From positions 64,657 to 128,656 of the forward strand of contig JAQSCW010000035.1 in the NCBI GenBank assembly GCA_029945625.1: a stretch of DNA of 64,000 nucleotides. The letters are read 5' to 3'. Under the pieces are notes generated by a model. It had not been told where the DNA came from and did not search any database. It worked only from the letters and a program-made list of their open reading frames with translations. The DNA is from a bacterium. GTDB lineage: Bacteria; Bacteroidota; Bacteroidia; B-17B0; Aurantibacillaceae. Shown here piece after piece: positions 9,150 to 18,079 of this stretch. Every line of letters begins with the position of its first letter. Within the stretch, counting starts at the first letter, position 1. A program made the position numbers and the translations under genes.

Positions 9150-9938
9150 CTATTCGCCTTTAAAATTGGCTTTGCGCTTTTCTAAAAAGGCACCTACCCC
9201 CTCTTTGAAGTCCTTGGTGCCAAAAGCTTTACCAAATTCTTCAATTTCCACTTCGTACCCGTTAAGATTATTGTTATAGCCCGCATTAATCACCTTAATG
9301 GCGGTTTTTATGGCTGTTGGGCTCTTCGTGGAAATTTTATTGGTGATTTCAAAACACTTGTTCAGAAGCTCTTCCTGAGTAGTCACGTAATTAGCAAGAC
9401 CCCATTTATAGGCATCTTGAGCAGTAATCATGTCGGCCGTCACAATCATTTCAAACGCTTTTCCTTTCCCCAAGAGTTGGGCCAAACGCTGGGTGCCGCC
9501 GTAACCGGGAATCAAACCCAGACTCACTTCGGGCAGACCCATTTTAGCATTATCGCTCACCACTCTCAGGTGGCATGCCATGGCCAATTCCAGTCCGCCT
9601 CCCAAGGCAAAACCATTTACCGCGGCAATGATGGGCTTGCTGTAATTTTCTATAAAATTAAAGATCTTAAAATGTCCGATAGAACTCATTTGTTTTCCTT
9701 CGGCAACCGAAAAATTTGAAAACTCGGCAATATCTGCCCCGGCTACAAAGGCCTTTTGGCCAGCGCCGGTAATGATGATAGACCGGATCTCATGTTGATT
9801 TTCAGCTTCCACCAGGGCCTCATGAAGTTCCTCAATGGTTTGTTTGTTTAACGCGTTTAATTTATCGGGCCGGTTAATAGTAATCACCAAAACTCCATTT
9901 TTTAAATCACATACTATGTACTCGCTAGTTGCCACCAT
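9150..9938 (-). CDS. Enoyl-CoA hydratase/isomerase family protein (crotonase)
   Basis: 262 residues, full length for short-chain enoyl-CoA hydratase. The oxyanion-hole segment AFVAGADI (64-71) and the two acid residues expected of a true hydratase are present: E117 in GGGLELAMAC and E137 in GLPEVSLG, twenty residues apart as in rat crotonase Glu144/Glu164. This points to hydration of 2-enoyl-CoA in beta-oxidation or related CoA pathways. It is monocistronic, with its own candidate promoter. A role in a specific degradation pathway cannot be decided from the context. Confidence 0.9.
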   Translation of the reverse strand: MVATSEYIVCDLKNGVLVITINRPDKLNALNKQTIEELHEALVEAENQHEIRSIIITGAGQKAFVAGADIAEFSNFSVAEGKQMSSIGHFKIFNFIENYSKPIIAAVNGFALGGGLELAMACHLRVVSDNAKMGLPEVSLGLIPGYGGTQRLAQLLGKGKAFEMIVTADMITAQDAYKWGLANYVTTQEELLNKCFEITNKISTKSPTAIKTAIKVINAGYNNNLNGYEVEIEEFGKAFGTKDFKEGVGAFLEKRKANFKGE

Positions 9939-9957
9939 CTTTGTTTTTTTAACTCGA

Positions 9958-9965
9958 CAAATATA
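9958..9965 (-). promoter_or_regulatory. Candidate -7 box TATATTTG for the enoyl-CoA hydratase
   Basis: Exact TAnnTTTG match on the minus strand, 19 bp before the ATG at 9938. No clear -33 TTG. Expected transcription start lies near 9951, giving a leader of about a dozen bases. Confidence 0.45.
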
Positions 9966-10289
9966 AAGTAATTGGGATAAAGAATGCCCTATTTATGAAG
10001 CCTGGGACTAAAACTTTTGCACCGTTTATTTCACAAGTATTTTGTAATTATTTTGGTGGAATGGGGGATTGGTTTATCTTAAAGCATCTCCTTTAAAAAG
10101 CCTTGCGATGTGAGCTTAGAATAAATTCTAAGTAAAATTATGTTTTATGTTTTTCTTTTTCTTCAAAAGCTGTATCACTGGATTGGTTTGAGAAGTAAAA
10201 ATATCTATTTAATTGCTTGGCCCTTTTTTAAAGCTTGTAGAAAAAGATTCTATTTATATGAACGACAATACAAGAACATTTTTTACAGC
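9966..10289. other. Intergenic stretch without recognisable gene
   Basis: About 320 bases, AT-rich, between the crotonase promoter and the stop of the next minus-strand gene. I see no tRNA, no coding frame of note, and no clear terminator hairpin with a T-run. Confidence 0.6.
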
Positions 10290-13200
10290 CTATTCAATCT
10301 TAATTAACTTAAATATGAAGATTTTACTTTTTGAAGAACATTTCAAAAGATAAACGCCATTCGCGAAATTTCTTAAATCAAGAATAGAACTGCCAATTGG
10401 GTGCGACTCTATTATGAGAAATTGATTAAACTCATTATAGATCTCTATCGAAATTGCTTCTTCCGACAAAACTCGAAAAATTCCAGAACCAGGATTCGGG
10501 TAAATAGAAAATTTTCCCTCAACAACATTATTTGCAATAGCTGTACACTCATTCACAAGAATCGAAAATGCAACTTTTGATGTACAAGAATTATTTGTGT
10601 TTGTCCCTATTACATACATTGTTGTAGTAATTGGGGTAGAAATTACAATAGTGCTTGAATTTATTCCTGTATTCCATGTATACGTATTGGCTCCCTGCCC
10701 AGTTAAAATTATACTCTCACCAAAACAAATTTCAGTTTTTCCTTGCAGCGTAATGGTTGGAGAAGGTTTTACAAGAACAATAACTGTGGCGCTTGAAGAA
10801 CACCCACTTGCATTATCGGTGCCTGTGAGCGAATAGGTGGTGGTAACTGATGGGCTAACATAAATCAACGAAACTGTTGCCCCTGTACTCCAGGAATAAG
10901 ACATTGCACCACTTGGTATTAATAATGTTTGTTTCCCCGGACAAATGGTGAAGTTCCCTGTAACTAACAAAGCGGGCCTTGGATTTACTGAAACACTTAC
11001 TGAACTTGATACTGTACAGGAATTCTGTGCGGTCATTATCAGAGAATAAGTTCCTGCGTTTAGGACTGAAGCTGTGAACGCGGGACTTTGAAGTGAAGAA
11101 GAATAACCCAAGGGTCCCTGCCAACTGAATGTGGAACCACTACTGGCATTGAGATTTAATACCTGACCCTCGCATAAAGGTGAATTTGCCCCGATTGAAA
11201 CAGTAGGTGAAGGATTAATAAAGACCGAAGTTGTGGTTTGAGTAAAACAACCAAAAGCACTGCCATTAATCGTAAATACTTGATTGGAAACTGGAATTAA
11301 TGTGAAGTTGGAAGTAAAATAACTACCGGGTTGCCAGGTGTAGTTTGTTGCTCCTGATGCAACCATGTTCGCAATTTGGAGTGGACAAACTGTTACATTT
11401 GGTACTACCAACTGAGGATTTGAAATAATAGAAACACTCACGATGTTACTGGCGTTGCAGTTATTAAGGTCAGATACAGTAACAGTATAGAAATAAACTC
11501 CGGAAACAGATTGCACAACGGTATCTACAGCGAACGAGGAATTGGCACCTCCTGACCATGCATAAACATAAGGCAATGTTCCACCAGCAGCGCCTGCCGC
11601 AAGAACAAATTTCCGCGTAGCACAGGCAGTGGGGGAAAGCGCAATTGCAGTTAACGTGATTGGAGGGGGCTGTGACAGGGCAACAGACCGCGTGATCGAG
11701 CATAAATTGACTAGATCAAACCCTGTAACAGAATAAGTCCCTTGTGATAAGCCACCCAGAGTTGGAGTACTTTGAAAGCCTGGCGACCATGTATAAGAAA
11801 ATAAGCCCGAGCCACCGCTAATGTTTATACCAACGGTACCTGAACTCGATCCAAAACAAAGTGGATTTTGAGAACTTACCAGTGCAATAAGGGTAGTAAC
11901 AGAAATGCTTATTGTTTGTGTTCGCGAACACCCACCCCCATTGTCAATCATGCTTACAGAATAGATTCCGGCACTTAGATTATTCACAACAGAAGTAGTT
12001 TGTGACCCAGGACTCCATGTGTATGAATAAGAACCGGTGCCACCGATCGTTACTACGCTGGCAGTAGCCGAATTACAATTCTTTAGAGGACAGATGATGT
12101 TTAATGTGGGAGAAGTAACCGGAATTATTTTAATGAGGGTATCAATCTTACCGCAATCAAACTGAAGGATTAATTGAGTGGTAAAATTTCCAACTGAAGA
12201 AAAGGAATGTGTTGGATTAGAAAGTGTAGAAGTGTTTGATGATAAAGATAAAGGATCGCCAAAATTCCACTGCATACTAATAATATTATAGCCTGCAACA
12301 GTATAACTTGCCGGCGTGAAAAAAGAATAGGTATTACAAGAAGTTGCGGCTAAACTAAATGTAAAAAGGGCATCAGAAGTTTTTTCGAAATAAGAACTTG
12401 GAAAATTTGGCAGCCCCCATTGACAAGTGACTGTGCCCAAGGACTGACCGGCAACATTGTAAGCACAGGCATTTCCCAAAGCGTTTGGGTTATTAATAAC
12501 TCCAAGGCTATTTGTACCGGGAACTGCAATGTAAATTTTTCCATTTGATGCTAATTGCATAGACCCCTTGGTTGCCCCCTCCAAAACATATTGCTCTCCG
12601 CTGCCAATTAACGAGCCCCCTTGCCACCATCCCGCATAAGGCACGAAAGTCGTTAGTTCAAGTTGCCACAACTGGCCTGCCAGTGCAAAGTAAAGCTTTG
12701 TTCCATCAGGCGAAAACTCGCAACCATAAGGAGGGGGGGACATCCCTGCAGTATTAACATTATTACAATTGTAAATAATTGTGGTAAGACCTGAAACGGC
12801 ACCTGTAGCAGGATTAAATCCTAATAAATAGGCTCGCAGGCAATTATTGAACATTGCAAAACTATGAGAGAAGAAAGCGAGCCTTCTCCCGTTTGGCGAA
12901 AGTTTCATGCAATCGCTCTCTTGATTTGAAAATGGGAATCCCACGGAAGTTACTATCGTGCTGATGCCGGTAGCGGTGAGCAGACAGGCATAAAAATTAT
13001 TGTAGTTTGCGAGTACCCAGTAGTCAATGCCATTGCAATGTTTGGTAGCGGTTAATTTTGGAGCAAATGCCCCGGTCATTAAACTGGCGTTTTTTACTGT
13101 CACCGACCCGTTACCTGCCGCTAAATTCATATCTACAATTGAGTAGTTAAAGCCAGCTGTACCAGTGCCTTGCACCGTAAAAATATAATACAAATTAAAA

Positions 13201-13535
13201 TTGCCCGGTTGTTTTATAATCATCGAAGATTGAGCTGCATTATTTCCCAGCAACCCGGAGCCATTGGCCATCAAACTGTTTGTTTTGTCGTATACAGTTA
13301 CGCCATCAGTATAAAAAAGCAAATTTCCAGTAGAGTCGGATATACTGGAGCAGCCTGCACTTGTTGTAATTGCTCCTCCGGCAAGTAAAGTTGGATTTGG
13401 TGCGGCAAAATTCAGTCCCGCCCCTACTCCAAAATACCAGTTATTGCTTGGCTTTTGTGCCTTTGCCAAAAACACAAAAGCAATCAGTAAGGGTAGCAAA
13501 ACCTTAAACTTTAAATTTATAGTGTTATGTTCCAA
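10290..13535 (-). CDS. T9SS type A sorting domain protein with beta-propeller, PKD and SprB-type repeats
   Basis: 1,081 residues with a signal peptide ending LAKAQ. Residues about 30-390 resemble WD40-like propeller blades of cell-surface proteins (LSPNGRRLAFFSHS, FSPDGTKLYFAL). A PKD domain follows (QWNFGDP, NPTHSFSSVGNF), then SprB-type repeats (YTWSPG, NLSAGIYSV, GLSQGTYSV) and Ig-like modules (YTWNTG). It ends in a type A sorting domain (FSIYPNPGSGIFRV, FANGVYLLKC). The only usable start is TTG at 13535; no ATG precedes the signal peptide and an in-frame TAA lies 6 bp upstream. Secreted, surface-attached; ligand unknown. Confidence 0.88.
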   Translation of the reverse strand: MEHNTINLKFKVLLPLLIAFVFLAKAQKPSNNWYFGVGAGLNFAAPNPTLLAGGAITTSAGCSSISDSTGNLLFYTDGVTVYDKTNSLMANGSGLLGNNAAQSSMIIKQPGNFNLYYIFTVQGTGTAGFNYSIVDMNLAAGNGSVTVKNASLMTGAFAPKLTATKHCNGIDYWVLANYNNFYACLLTATGISTIVTSVGFPFSNQESDCMKLSPNGRRLAFFSHSFAMFNNCLRAYLLGFNPATGAVSGLTTIIYNCNNVNTAGMSPPPYGCEFSPDGTKLYFALAGQLWQLELTTFVPYAGWWQGGSLIGSGEQYVLEGATKGSMQLASNGKIYIAVPGTNSLGVINNPNALGNACAYNVAGQSLGTVTCQWGLPNFPSSYFEKTSDALFTFSLAATSCNTYSFFTPASYTVAGYNIISMQWNFGDPLSLSSNTSTLSNPTHSFSSVGNFTTQLILQFDCGKIDTLIKIIPVTSPTLNIICPLKNCNSATASVVTIGGTGSYSYTWSPGSQTTSVVNNLSAGIYSVSMIDNGGGCSRTQTISISVTTLIALVSSQNPLCFGSSSGTVGINISGGSGLFSYTWSPGFQSTPTLGGLSQGTYSVTGFDLVNLCSITRSVALSQPPPITLTAIALSPTACATRKFVLAAGAAGGTLPYVYAWSGGANSSFAVDTVVQSVSGVYFYTVTVSDLNNCNASNIVSVSIISNPQLVVPNVTVCPLQIANMVASGATNYTWQPGSYFTSNFTLIPVSNQVFTINGSAFGCFTQTTTSVFINPSPTVSIGANSPLCEGQVLNLNASSGSTFSWQGPLGYSSSLQSPAFTASVLNAGTYSLIMTAQNSCTVSSSVSVSVNPRPALLVTGNFTICPGKQTLLIPSGAMSYSWSTGATVSLIYVSPSVTTTYSLTGTDNASGCSSSATVIVLVKPSPTITLQGKTEICFGESIILTGQGANTYTWNTGINSSTIVISTPITTTMYVIGTNTNNSCTSKVAFSILVNECTAIANNVVEGKFSIYPNPGSGIFRVLSEEAISIEIYNEFNQFLIIESHPIGSSILDLRNFANGVYLLKCSSKSKIFIFKLIKIE

Positions 13536-13541
13536 AAAGTA

Positions 13542-13682
13542 TTAATAAGGATTTACAATAATTATTTGATAGTCGTCTCCGCTAATTTCATTATCCCCTG
13601 CCATAATCAAATTTCCGGCGCCATCAATATCTAAAGAAAAAGGGCAAAACATATTTTGAGTAGCTGTGTTACTTGTTTTCTT
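13542..13682 (-). pseudogene. Orphan C-terminal fragment of a lost propeller-type gene
   Basis: An open stretch of 46 residues without a convincing start ends in TAA (13544-13542). It reads like the end of a real protein: SLDIDGAGNLIMAGDN followed by a short hydrophobic strand and VNPY. The first phrase is typical of propeller or SBBP-type repeats. It is in the same frame as the following 1,081-residue gene, separated by one stop and two codons. A gene remnant left by a deletion is the simplest reading, but a chance frame cannot be excluded. Confidence 0.4.
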
Positions 13683-13784
13683 TTAGACTGTCGAATTTAT
13701 TTTGTTTACTAAATATAGCACTTGTAATTGAATTATCTGTCATGGTTCAAAAATCGAAATGACTTGCCTTTTAAAGAAATGTAT

Positions 13785-14987
13785 TTATTCTCGATTATTA
13801 AGAAAATGCGCCACATAGTTAGCCATACTAAAACACGACTGTAACAAATATCCCCCCGTTGGGGCATCGTAGTCGAGCATCTCACCAATCACAAAATTAT
13901 TTTTCAATTTCTTCAGTTCAAAGTTTTCGTCAATCTCCTTTAAATCGATCCCTCCAACAGTGGAAATGGCCTCCTCTATCGGACCCATCCCTACTATTAC
14001 AAGTTTAAATTTTTTAATGTGAACCGCCAACGACGAAATGTCCAAAAACTCTTCCTTACTTAAAAACTGCTTTAAAAGTCGGACCTGTGTATCACTCAAA
14101 TTCAACTGATGCATCACGTGTTTCGTGTACGTGTTTTCCCGCTTTTCGGCTTTAAGTTTTTCAATAATTTTTTCAGAAGAGAGATTCGGTTTCAGATCTA
14201 CGAATATTTCGGCCGATCCTTTGTTATTAAGACTTTCGCGGATGTGAGGACTGAGAGGATAAATGCCACTTCCTTCAATGCCGAATTTAGTGAGCACCAC
14301 TTCTCCTAATTGACTGTTAGTGCCACATATAATTAAACAGTTTTTTATAGGACTACCTTCTATTTTATTTATGAAAGCAGGAGGCCACTCGATTCGAAAT
14401 GCACAGTTGCTCGCTCCAAAATCATTGGTGTGAATGTGTTTGGCCTCAAAAAACTGCCGCCAATCTCCTGCACTCCCTGTGATGGGCCAGCTGGCGCCTC
14501 CTAAACAAAATACAGTGACATCCGCGTCCGTTTCATACCGCCCCTCTTTATCGCTGATCATAAGAGAATTGCTGTCCGAAAATCCTTCCCAAACACTTGA
14601 AGTACGAATACTAACGCCACGTTTTTTTATTTTAGCGAGAATCGTCGTGAGCACTTCAATAGGTTTCATTCCTTTCTCGGGGAATACTCTTCCGCTGCTT
14701 CCCACAAAGGTTTTAACACCGAGATCTGAAAACCAGTTCACCAAATCAAGGTTTGAAAAATGAAGGAAGGCCTTTTCGAGAAATAAATAAGGACTGTAGC
14801 GCTTGATAAACACCTCTGCTTTTTCCGAATGTGTAATATTGAGACCACCTTCACCTGCCACCAGAAATTTTCGTCCCGGTTGGTTATTTTTTTCAAACAA
14901 AGTAACCTTAAATTTTTGAGGGTCCAGTTCGCAGGCCAGCATTAAGGCGCAGGCCCCTCCTCCTACTATGTGTACGTTCTTCTTCAT
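13785..14987 (-). CDS. BaiN/HI0933-like NAD(P)/FAD-dependent oxidoreductase
   Basis: 400 residues from ATG 14987 (a TTG five codons earlier is less likely). The N-terminal FAD-binding Rossmann motif is VHIVGGGACALMLACEL, followed by the family-specific block QPGRKFLVAGEGGLNITHSE. Other recognisable segments are FVGSSGRVFPEKGMKP, the mid-domain GSGIYPLS, and the C-terminal VGGIDLKEID with GEMLDYDAPTGGYLLQ that completes the FAD site. Members are flavoproteins, mostly of unknown substrate; BaiN-type enzymes act on bile-acid enones, which is not implied here. Monocistronic. Confidence 0.88.
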   Translation of the reverse strand: MKKNVHIVGGGACALMLACELDPQKFKVTLFEKNNQPGRKFLVAGEGGLNITHSEKAEVFIKRYSPYLFLEKAFLHFSNLDLVNWFSDLGVKTFVGSSGRVFPEKGMKPIEVLTTILAKIKKRGVSIRTSSVWEGFSDSNSLMISDKEGRYETDADVTVFCLGGASWPITGSAGDWRQFFEAKHIHTNDFGASNCAFRIEWPPAFINKIEGSPIKNCLIICGTNSQLGEVVLTKFGIEGSGIYPLSPHIRESLNNKGSAEIFVDLKPNLSSEKIIEKLKAEKRENTYTKHVMHQLNLSDTQVRLLKQFLSKEEFLDISSLAVHIKKFKLVIVGMGPIEEAISTVGGIDLKEIDENFELKKLKNNFVIGEMLDYDAPTGGYLLQSCFSMANYVAHFLNNRE

Positions 14988-15198
14988 CACTGTATTTGTC
15001 AAGCGCTAAGTGGTCGTTAAAAATTAAATCATTGAAAATGTACAATGACAACAAAAACTCAATTTCCCAACCTGTTTACTCAAGCGATTTTTTTATGAGA
15101 ATATCATCCCCTAGGGAATTTGTTTTGCAAAAAACGCAAATAAACTAGTCTCTCTTTCTATTCCATGCAAATATATTAAGAATACGGCTCACATAGTT

Positions 15199-15216
15199 TT
15201 GATTTTGCAAAATCAA
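15199..15216. promoter_or_regulatory. Perfect 18-bp palindrome, candidate operator of the desaturase gene
   Basis: TTGATTTTGCAAAATCAA is fully self-complementary with a central GC. It sits 56 bp upstream of the candidate -7 box and 83 bp before the desaturase ATG, a plausible place for a dimeric regulator. No T-run follows, so it is not a typical terminator. The regulator is not identified. Confidence 0.45.
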
Positions 15217-15271
15217 CAAGTTAAAAGAGTGCCCCTATGTTTTTCGATATTCTAAGCCCCTGCACCTAATC

Positions 15272-15279
15272 TACATTTG
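15272..15279 (+). promoter_or_regulatory. Candidate -7 box TACATTTG of the desaturase gene
   Basis: Exact TAnnTTTG match 19 bp before the ATG at 15299. The -33 region is AT-rich without a clean TTG. Confidence 0.45.
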
Positions 15280-15298
15280 AAACATCAAATAAAAAACT

Positions 15299-16378
15299 AT
15301 GGAAACAATTAAGATCAAATTCGGAATGCCTCTGCAAAGTCCATTTTACAAAGACATCAAAGACAGAACAGAGGAGTATTTTGTCTCGAGGTCCTATTCA
15401 AGAAAGGCTAACTCCGCCATGATCTTAAAGTTACTAATAATTGCGACGTTGTTTTTCGGGTCCTATGCGCTTCTATTAAGTAATCTTATAAATGCCGCGG
15501 GAATGTTTGGTCTTGCTCTTCTCTTTGGGTTTTCAATGGTGCTTATAGCCTTTAATATTTCACACGATGCTTCTCATGGCGCGCTTTTTCGCAGCCCAAA
15601 ATTAAATACGTTGTTTTCCTACACATTTAACCTCATTGGAGTTAACCGCTATATATGGGACATCAAACATAACCTCTCGCATCATGCTTTTACCAATGTG
15701 CCGGGTCACGACATGGATATTGAACAGGTAAAAATTGTGCGATTGGTGCCCGCCATAAAATTAAAATGGTTCCATCGTTATCAGCATATCTATGCTCCTG
15801 CATTATATCCTTTTGCCAGTTTATATATGATCTTCATTAAAGATTTTCAAATGTTTGCCACCAAACAATACGGCAATAGTACGTTTCACGATCACCCCCG
15901 AAAGGAATACTTTATTCTCTTTATTTCTAAGCTCTTTTACTTTAGCTATGCTTTGGTGATCCCCCTAATAGTGATCAAGCTTCCCTGGTGGCAAATACTT
16001 ATTGGGTTCTTGCTCATGCACTTTGTGTTGGGAACCATGCTCGCCATTATTCTTTTTCCTGTTCATGCTTTGGAAGATAGTCCCTTTCCTGAACCAGATG
16101 AAGAGGGAATCATCAACAACAGTTGGGCCATTCATCAGGTGGAGACTTCCACAAACTTCGGGGCCAATAGTCGTCTGCTTTGCTGGCTCTGCGGCGGCTT
16201 AAATACCCATATTGTTCACCACCTCTTTCCATCTATTTGCCATATCCATTATTATGAGCTTACCAAAATCATCAGGGAGGGGGCTCGTCGTCACAATATC
16301 AAGTTTAGAGATAATTCGACAGCAGGCGCGCTCGTATCGCATCTCAATTTTTTAAAGATGATGGGGAGACCCTCATGA
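15299..16378 (+). CDS. Membrane fatty acid desaturase (acyl-CoA/front-end type)
   Basis: 359 residues. Integral-membrane di-iron enzyme that introduces a double bond into acyl chains. All three histidine boxes are present: H89DASH93, H124NLSHH129 and H304IVHH308, with at least four hydrophobic segments (about 42-60, 68-87, 203-225, 230-255). The QVETSTNF phrase ahead of the third box is typical of the linoleoyl-CoA/delta-6-like bacterial branch, but no cytochrome b5 domain is fused. It has its own promoter and a palindrome upstream, suggesting dedicated control, for example by temperature or membrane state. Position of the double bond cannot be told. Confidence 0.9.
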   Translation: METIKIKFGMPLQSPFYKDIKDRTEEYFVSRSYSRKANSAMILKLLIIATLFFGSYALLLSNLINAAGMFGLALLFGFSMVLIAFNISHDASHGALFRSPKLNTLFSYTFNLIGVNRYIWDIKHNLSHHAFTNVPGHDMDIEQVKIVRLVPAIKLKWFHRYQHIYAPALYPFASLYMIFIKDFQMFATKQYGNSTFHDHPRKEYFILFISKLFYFSYALVIPLIVIKLPWWQILIGFLLMHFVLGTMLAIILFPVHALEDSPFPEPDEEGIINNSWAIHQVETSTNFGANSRLLCWLCGGLNTHIVHHLFPSICHIHYYELTKIIREGARRHNIKFRDNSTAGALVSHLNFLKMMGRPS

Positions 16379-16426
16379 AACACCAAAATGTAATTAGATA
16401 AGAATTCACAATTTATTTAAAATCCC

Positions 16427-16801
16427 ATGGCAACAATCGTATTACCAAAAAGCACCGCTGAACTCCTTCAATTGGGACAGAAGATCATTCATAAACATAA
16501 AGATCTCAGCGAGCAACGTGTCGAACTCAGCAACCTGATTGGTTTTCATGTTGAAAACTTGGAGCAAAAGTTGGCAGAAGCAAAACCAAAATTTGAAGAC
16601 ATGTGTAGGTTGAAGGAACTGTATGAACAATTAAACACTCAAATAAAGATGGCCTGCGGCACACATGGTTCTGATAGAAAAATATCTCCCGGCACCATCA
16701 AATTCTTTATTGCGCAGATCAGAGACATCTTGAAAGGGATTCACAAAGAAGATCTGAAACAACTGAGCGACTGGGGTTTTGAAGTGATTGAAAGAGAATA
16801 G
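16427..16801 (+). CDS. Hypothetical helical protein
   Basis: 124 residues, no signal peptide or membrane segment. The first 75 residues are rich in heptad-like leucines and charged residues (LSEQRVELSNLIGFHVENLEQKL), suggesting a coiled coil. The C-terminal half is helical with charged residues. Not recognised. It lies 48 bp downstream of the desaturase on the same strand and may share its transcript. Codon use is like its neighbours, so it is probably a real gene. Confidence 0.65.
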   Translation: MATIVLPKSTAELLQLGQKIIHKHKDLSEQRVELSNLIGFHVENLEQKLAEAKPKFEDMCRLKELYEQLNTQIKMACGTHGSDRKISPGTIKFFIAQIRDILKGIHKEDLKQLSDWGFEVIERE

Positions 16802-16880
16802 TAAGAACGAATTTCAATTGTAAAAAAGCCGATTCAGAGAAGCAGCAAAAGTAAAGGCGTAAACACCCGAGAAGAGTACT

Positions 16881-17894
16881 CTAAGAATTCTTGATCCGCT
16901 CCATATATTCATCCACATAATTAAAAATTCGACTGAAGAATTGATACCGTTGCTTTTCTCCTACGCCGCTAATCAAAATGCTTTTACGTTCCAGATTTCG
17001 CATCCAATGCTCTGTTTCTTCGCAAAATTCAGGATTATTGGTGGTTAATGAATTTAATGTGTTAAACGTGATATACGAGTATTTAAGATCCCCCATCACT
17101 ATGTAAATGCAATTTGTTCCTAACACTACATCGCTATGGTATAGTTGAAATGTTTCCTTCGCATCGCTGATGTTCTTCCGTCCGGCCGCTGCGTTTTCCT
17201 GCACCATTTCTATCATCTTGCGGTTTTCGGCCAAGAGTTCGAGTGCATACTCTTTTTTTAAGATACCACTATCATAATAAAACTTTATTTGTTTCAAACC
17301 TGTAAGTACCGTTTCGCTGGTCCATACTTCAGAGCTGGGCACTTCCATGTATTCTTTAAAACTATTATGGGCAATATCAATAAGCTTTTGGGGAACCACG
17401 TCCCATCCAAAATTGGTTTGTTGATACTCCGCCACATTAAGAACACTTCGTTGCCAATAAAATAATTTAAAATTGGTGAACTTAGGCGAAAAGAAAGAAT
17501 AGAAAATTGGCGTTTCCTCTGCCACATAAAAAATCCTTCCGTTCTCAAATTTTTTGATCGTATTAAGATGGCCGGTAAGGCGATTCAGATAGGTCTCAAA
17601 ATTAATGGCGCTGTCGGTTAACTTTGTATAAGCAAACGTAACCGTGTCGGATTTATTACTAAACACCTCATCCACACTAATGCCATACTTCTTACTGAGA
17701 TGGTAGATCTCGTGAATGGTGAATTCAGTTTCTCCCCTCAGCCGGCGGTACGCACTGTCAATGCTTATGCCAAGGACATCAGCCATTTCTTCCGAAAGAC
17801 CCACGCCGGGAGGCAGCGCTTTTTTCAAGCGATGGATAAAATTATCCTGTACAGAATTCTCTAACTTGGGTGCTATGTTTTTTTTGACTGCCAT
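16881..17894 (-). CDS. Helix-turn-helix transcriptional regulator-like protein
   Basis: 337 residues. An N-terminal XRE-like HTH spans about 30-75 (LSEEMADVLGISIDSAYRRLRG), followed by FTIHEIYHLSKKYGISVDEVF. The remaining ~260 residues form an all-helical, ligand- or partner-binding-like region that I cannot assign. This architecture is common and multicopy in Bacteroidota, usually without known targets. It stands alone between the desaturase/helical pair (convergent) and the aldehyde dehydrogenase (divergent, 186 bp apart), so either could be a target. Confidence 0.75.
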   Translation of the reverse strand: MAVKKNIAPKLENSVQDNFIHRLKKALPPGVGLSEEMADVLGISIDSAYRRLRGETEFTIHEIYHLSKKYGISVDEVFSNKSDTVTFAYTKLTDSAINFETYLNRLTGHLNTIKKFENGRIFYVAEETPIFYSFFSPKFTNFKLFYWQRSVLNVAEYQQTNFGWDVVPQKLIDIAHNSFKEYMEVPSSEVWTSETVLTGLKQIKFYYDSGILKKEYALELLAENRKMIEMVQENAAAGRKNISDAKETFQLYHSDVVLGTNCIYIVMGDLKYSYITFNTLNSLTTNNPEFCEETEHWMRNLERKSILISGVGEKQRYQFFSRIFNYVDEYMERIKNS

Positions 17895-18079
17895 TCAGGT
17901 AATTTCCATAGTAAAGGTATCTAATTTATTATAAGATGCAAATCAGGTCTATTCGGGCCTATAAACGTCTCAAGCCAGTAAGTCTCACATAATATAGTGC
18001 ATCGAGAAGTTTTTGAATACTCCACCAACCTAATTGATTAATTCAGGGTAAAGCCGTAATTTTAATCTTTGAATTTCTT

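Noticed and set aside
9966-10289. Possible RNA gene in the intergenic gap
   Set aside because: No cloverleaf, CCA-end, or conserved RNA motif could be found.
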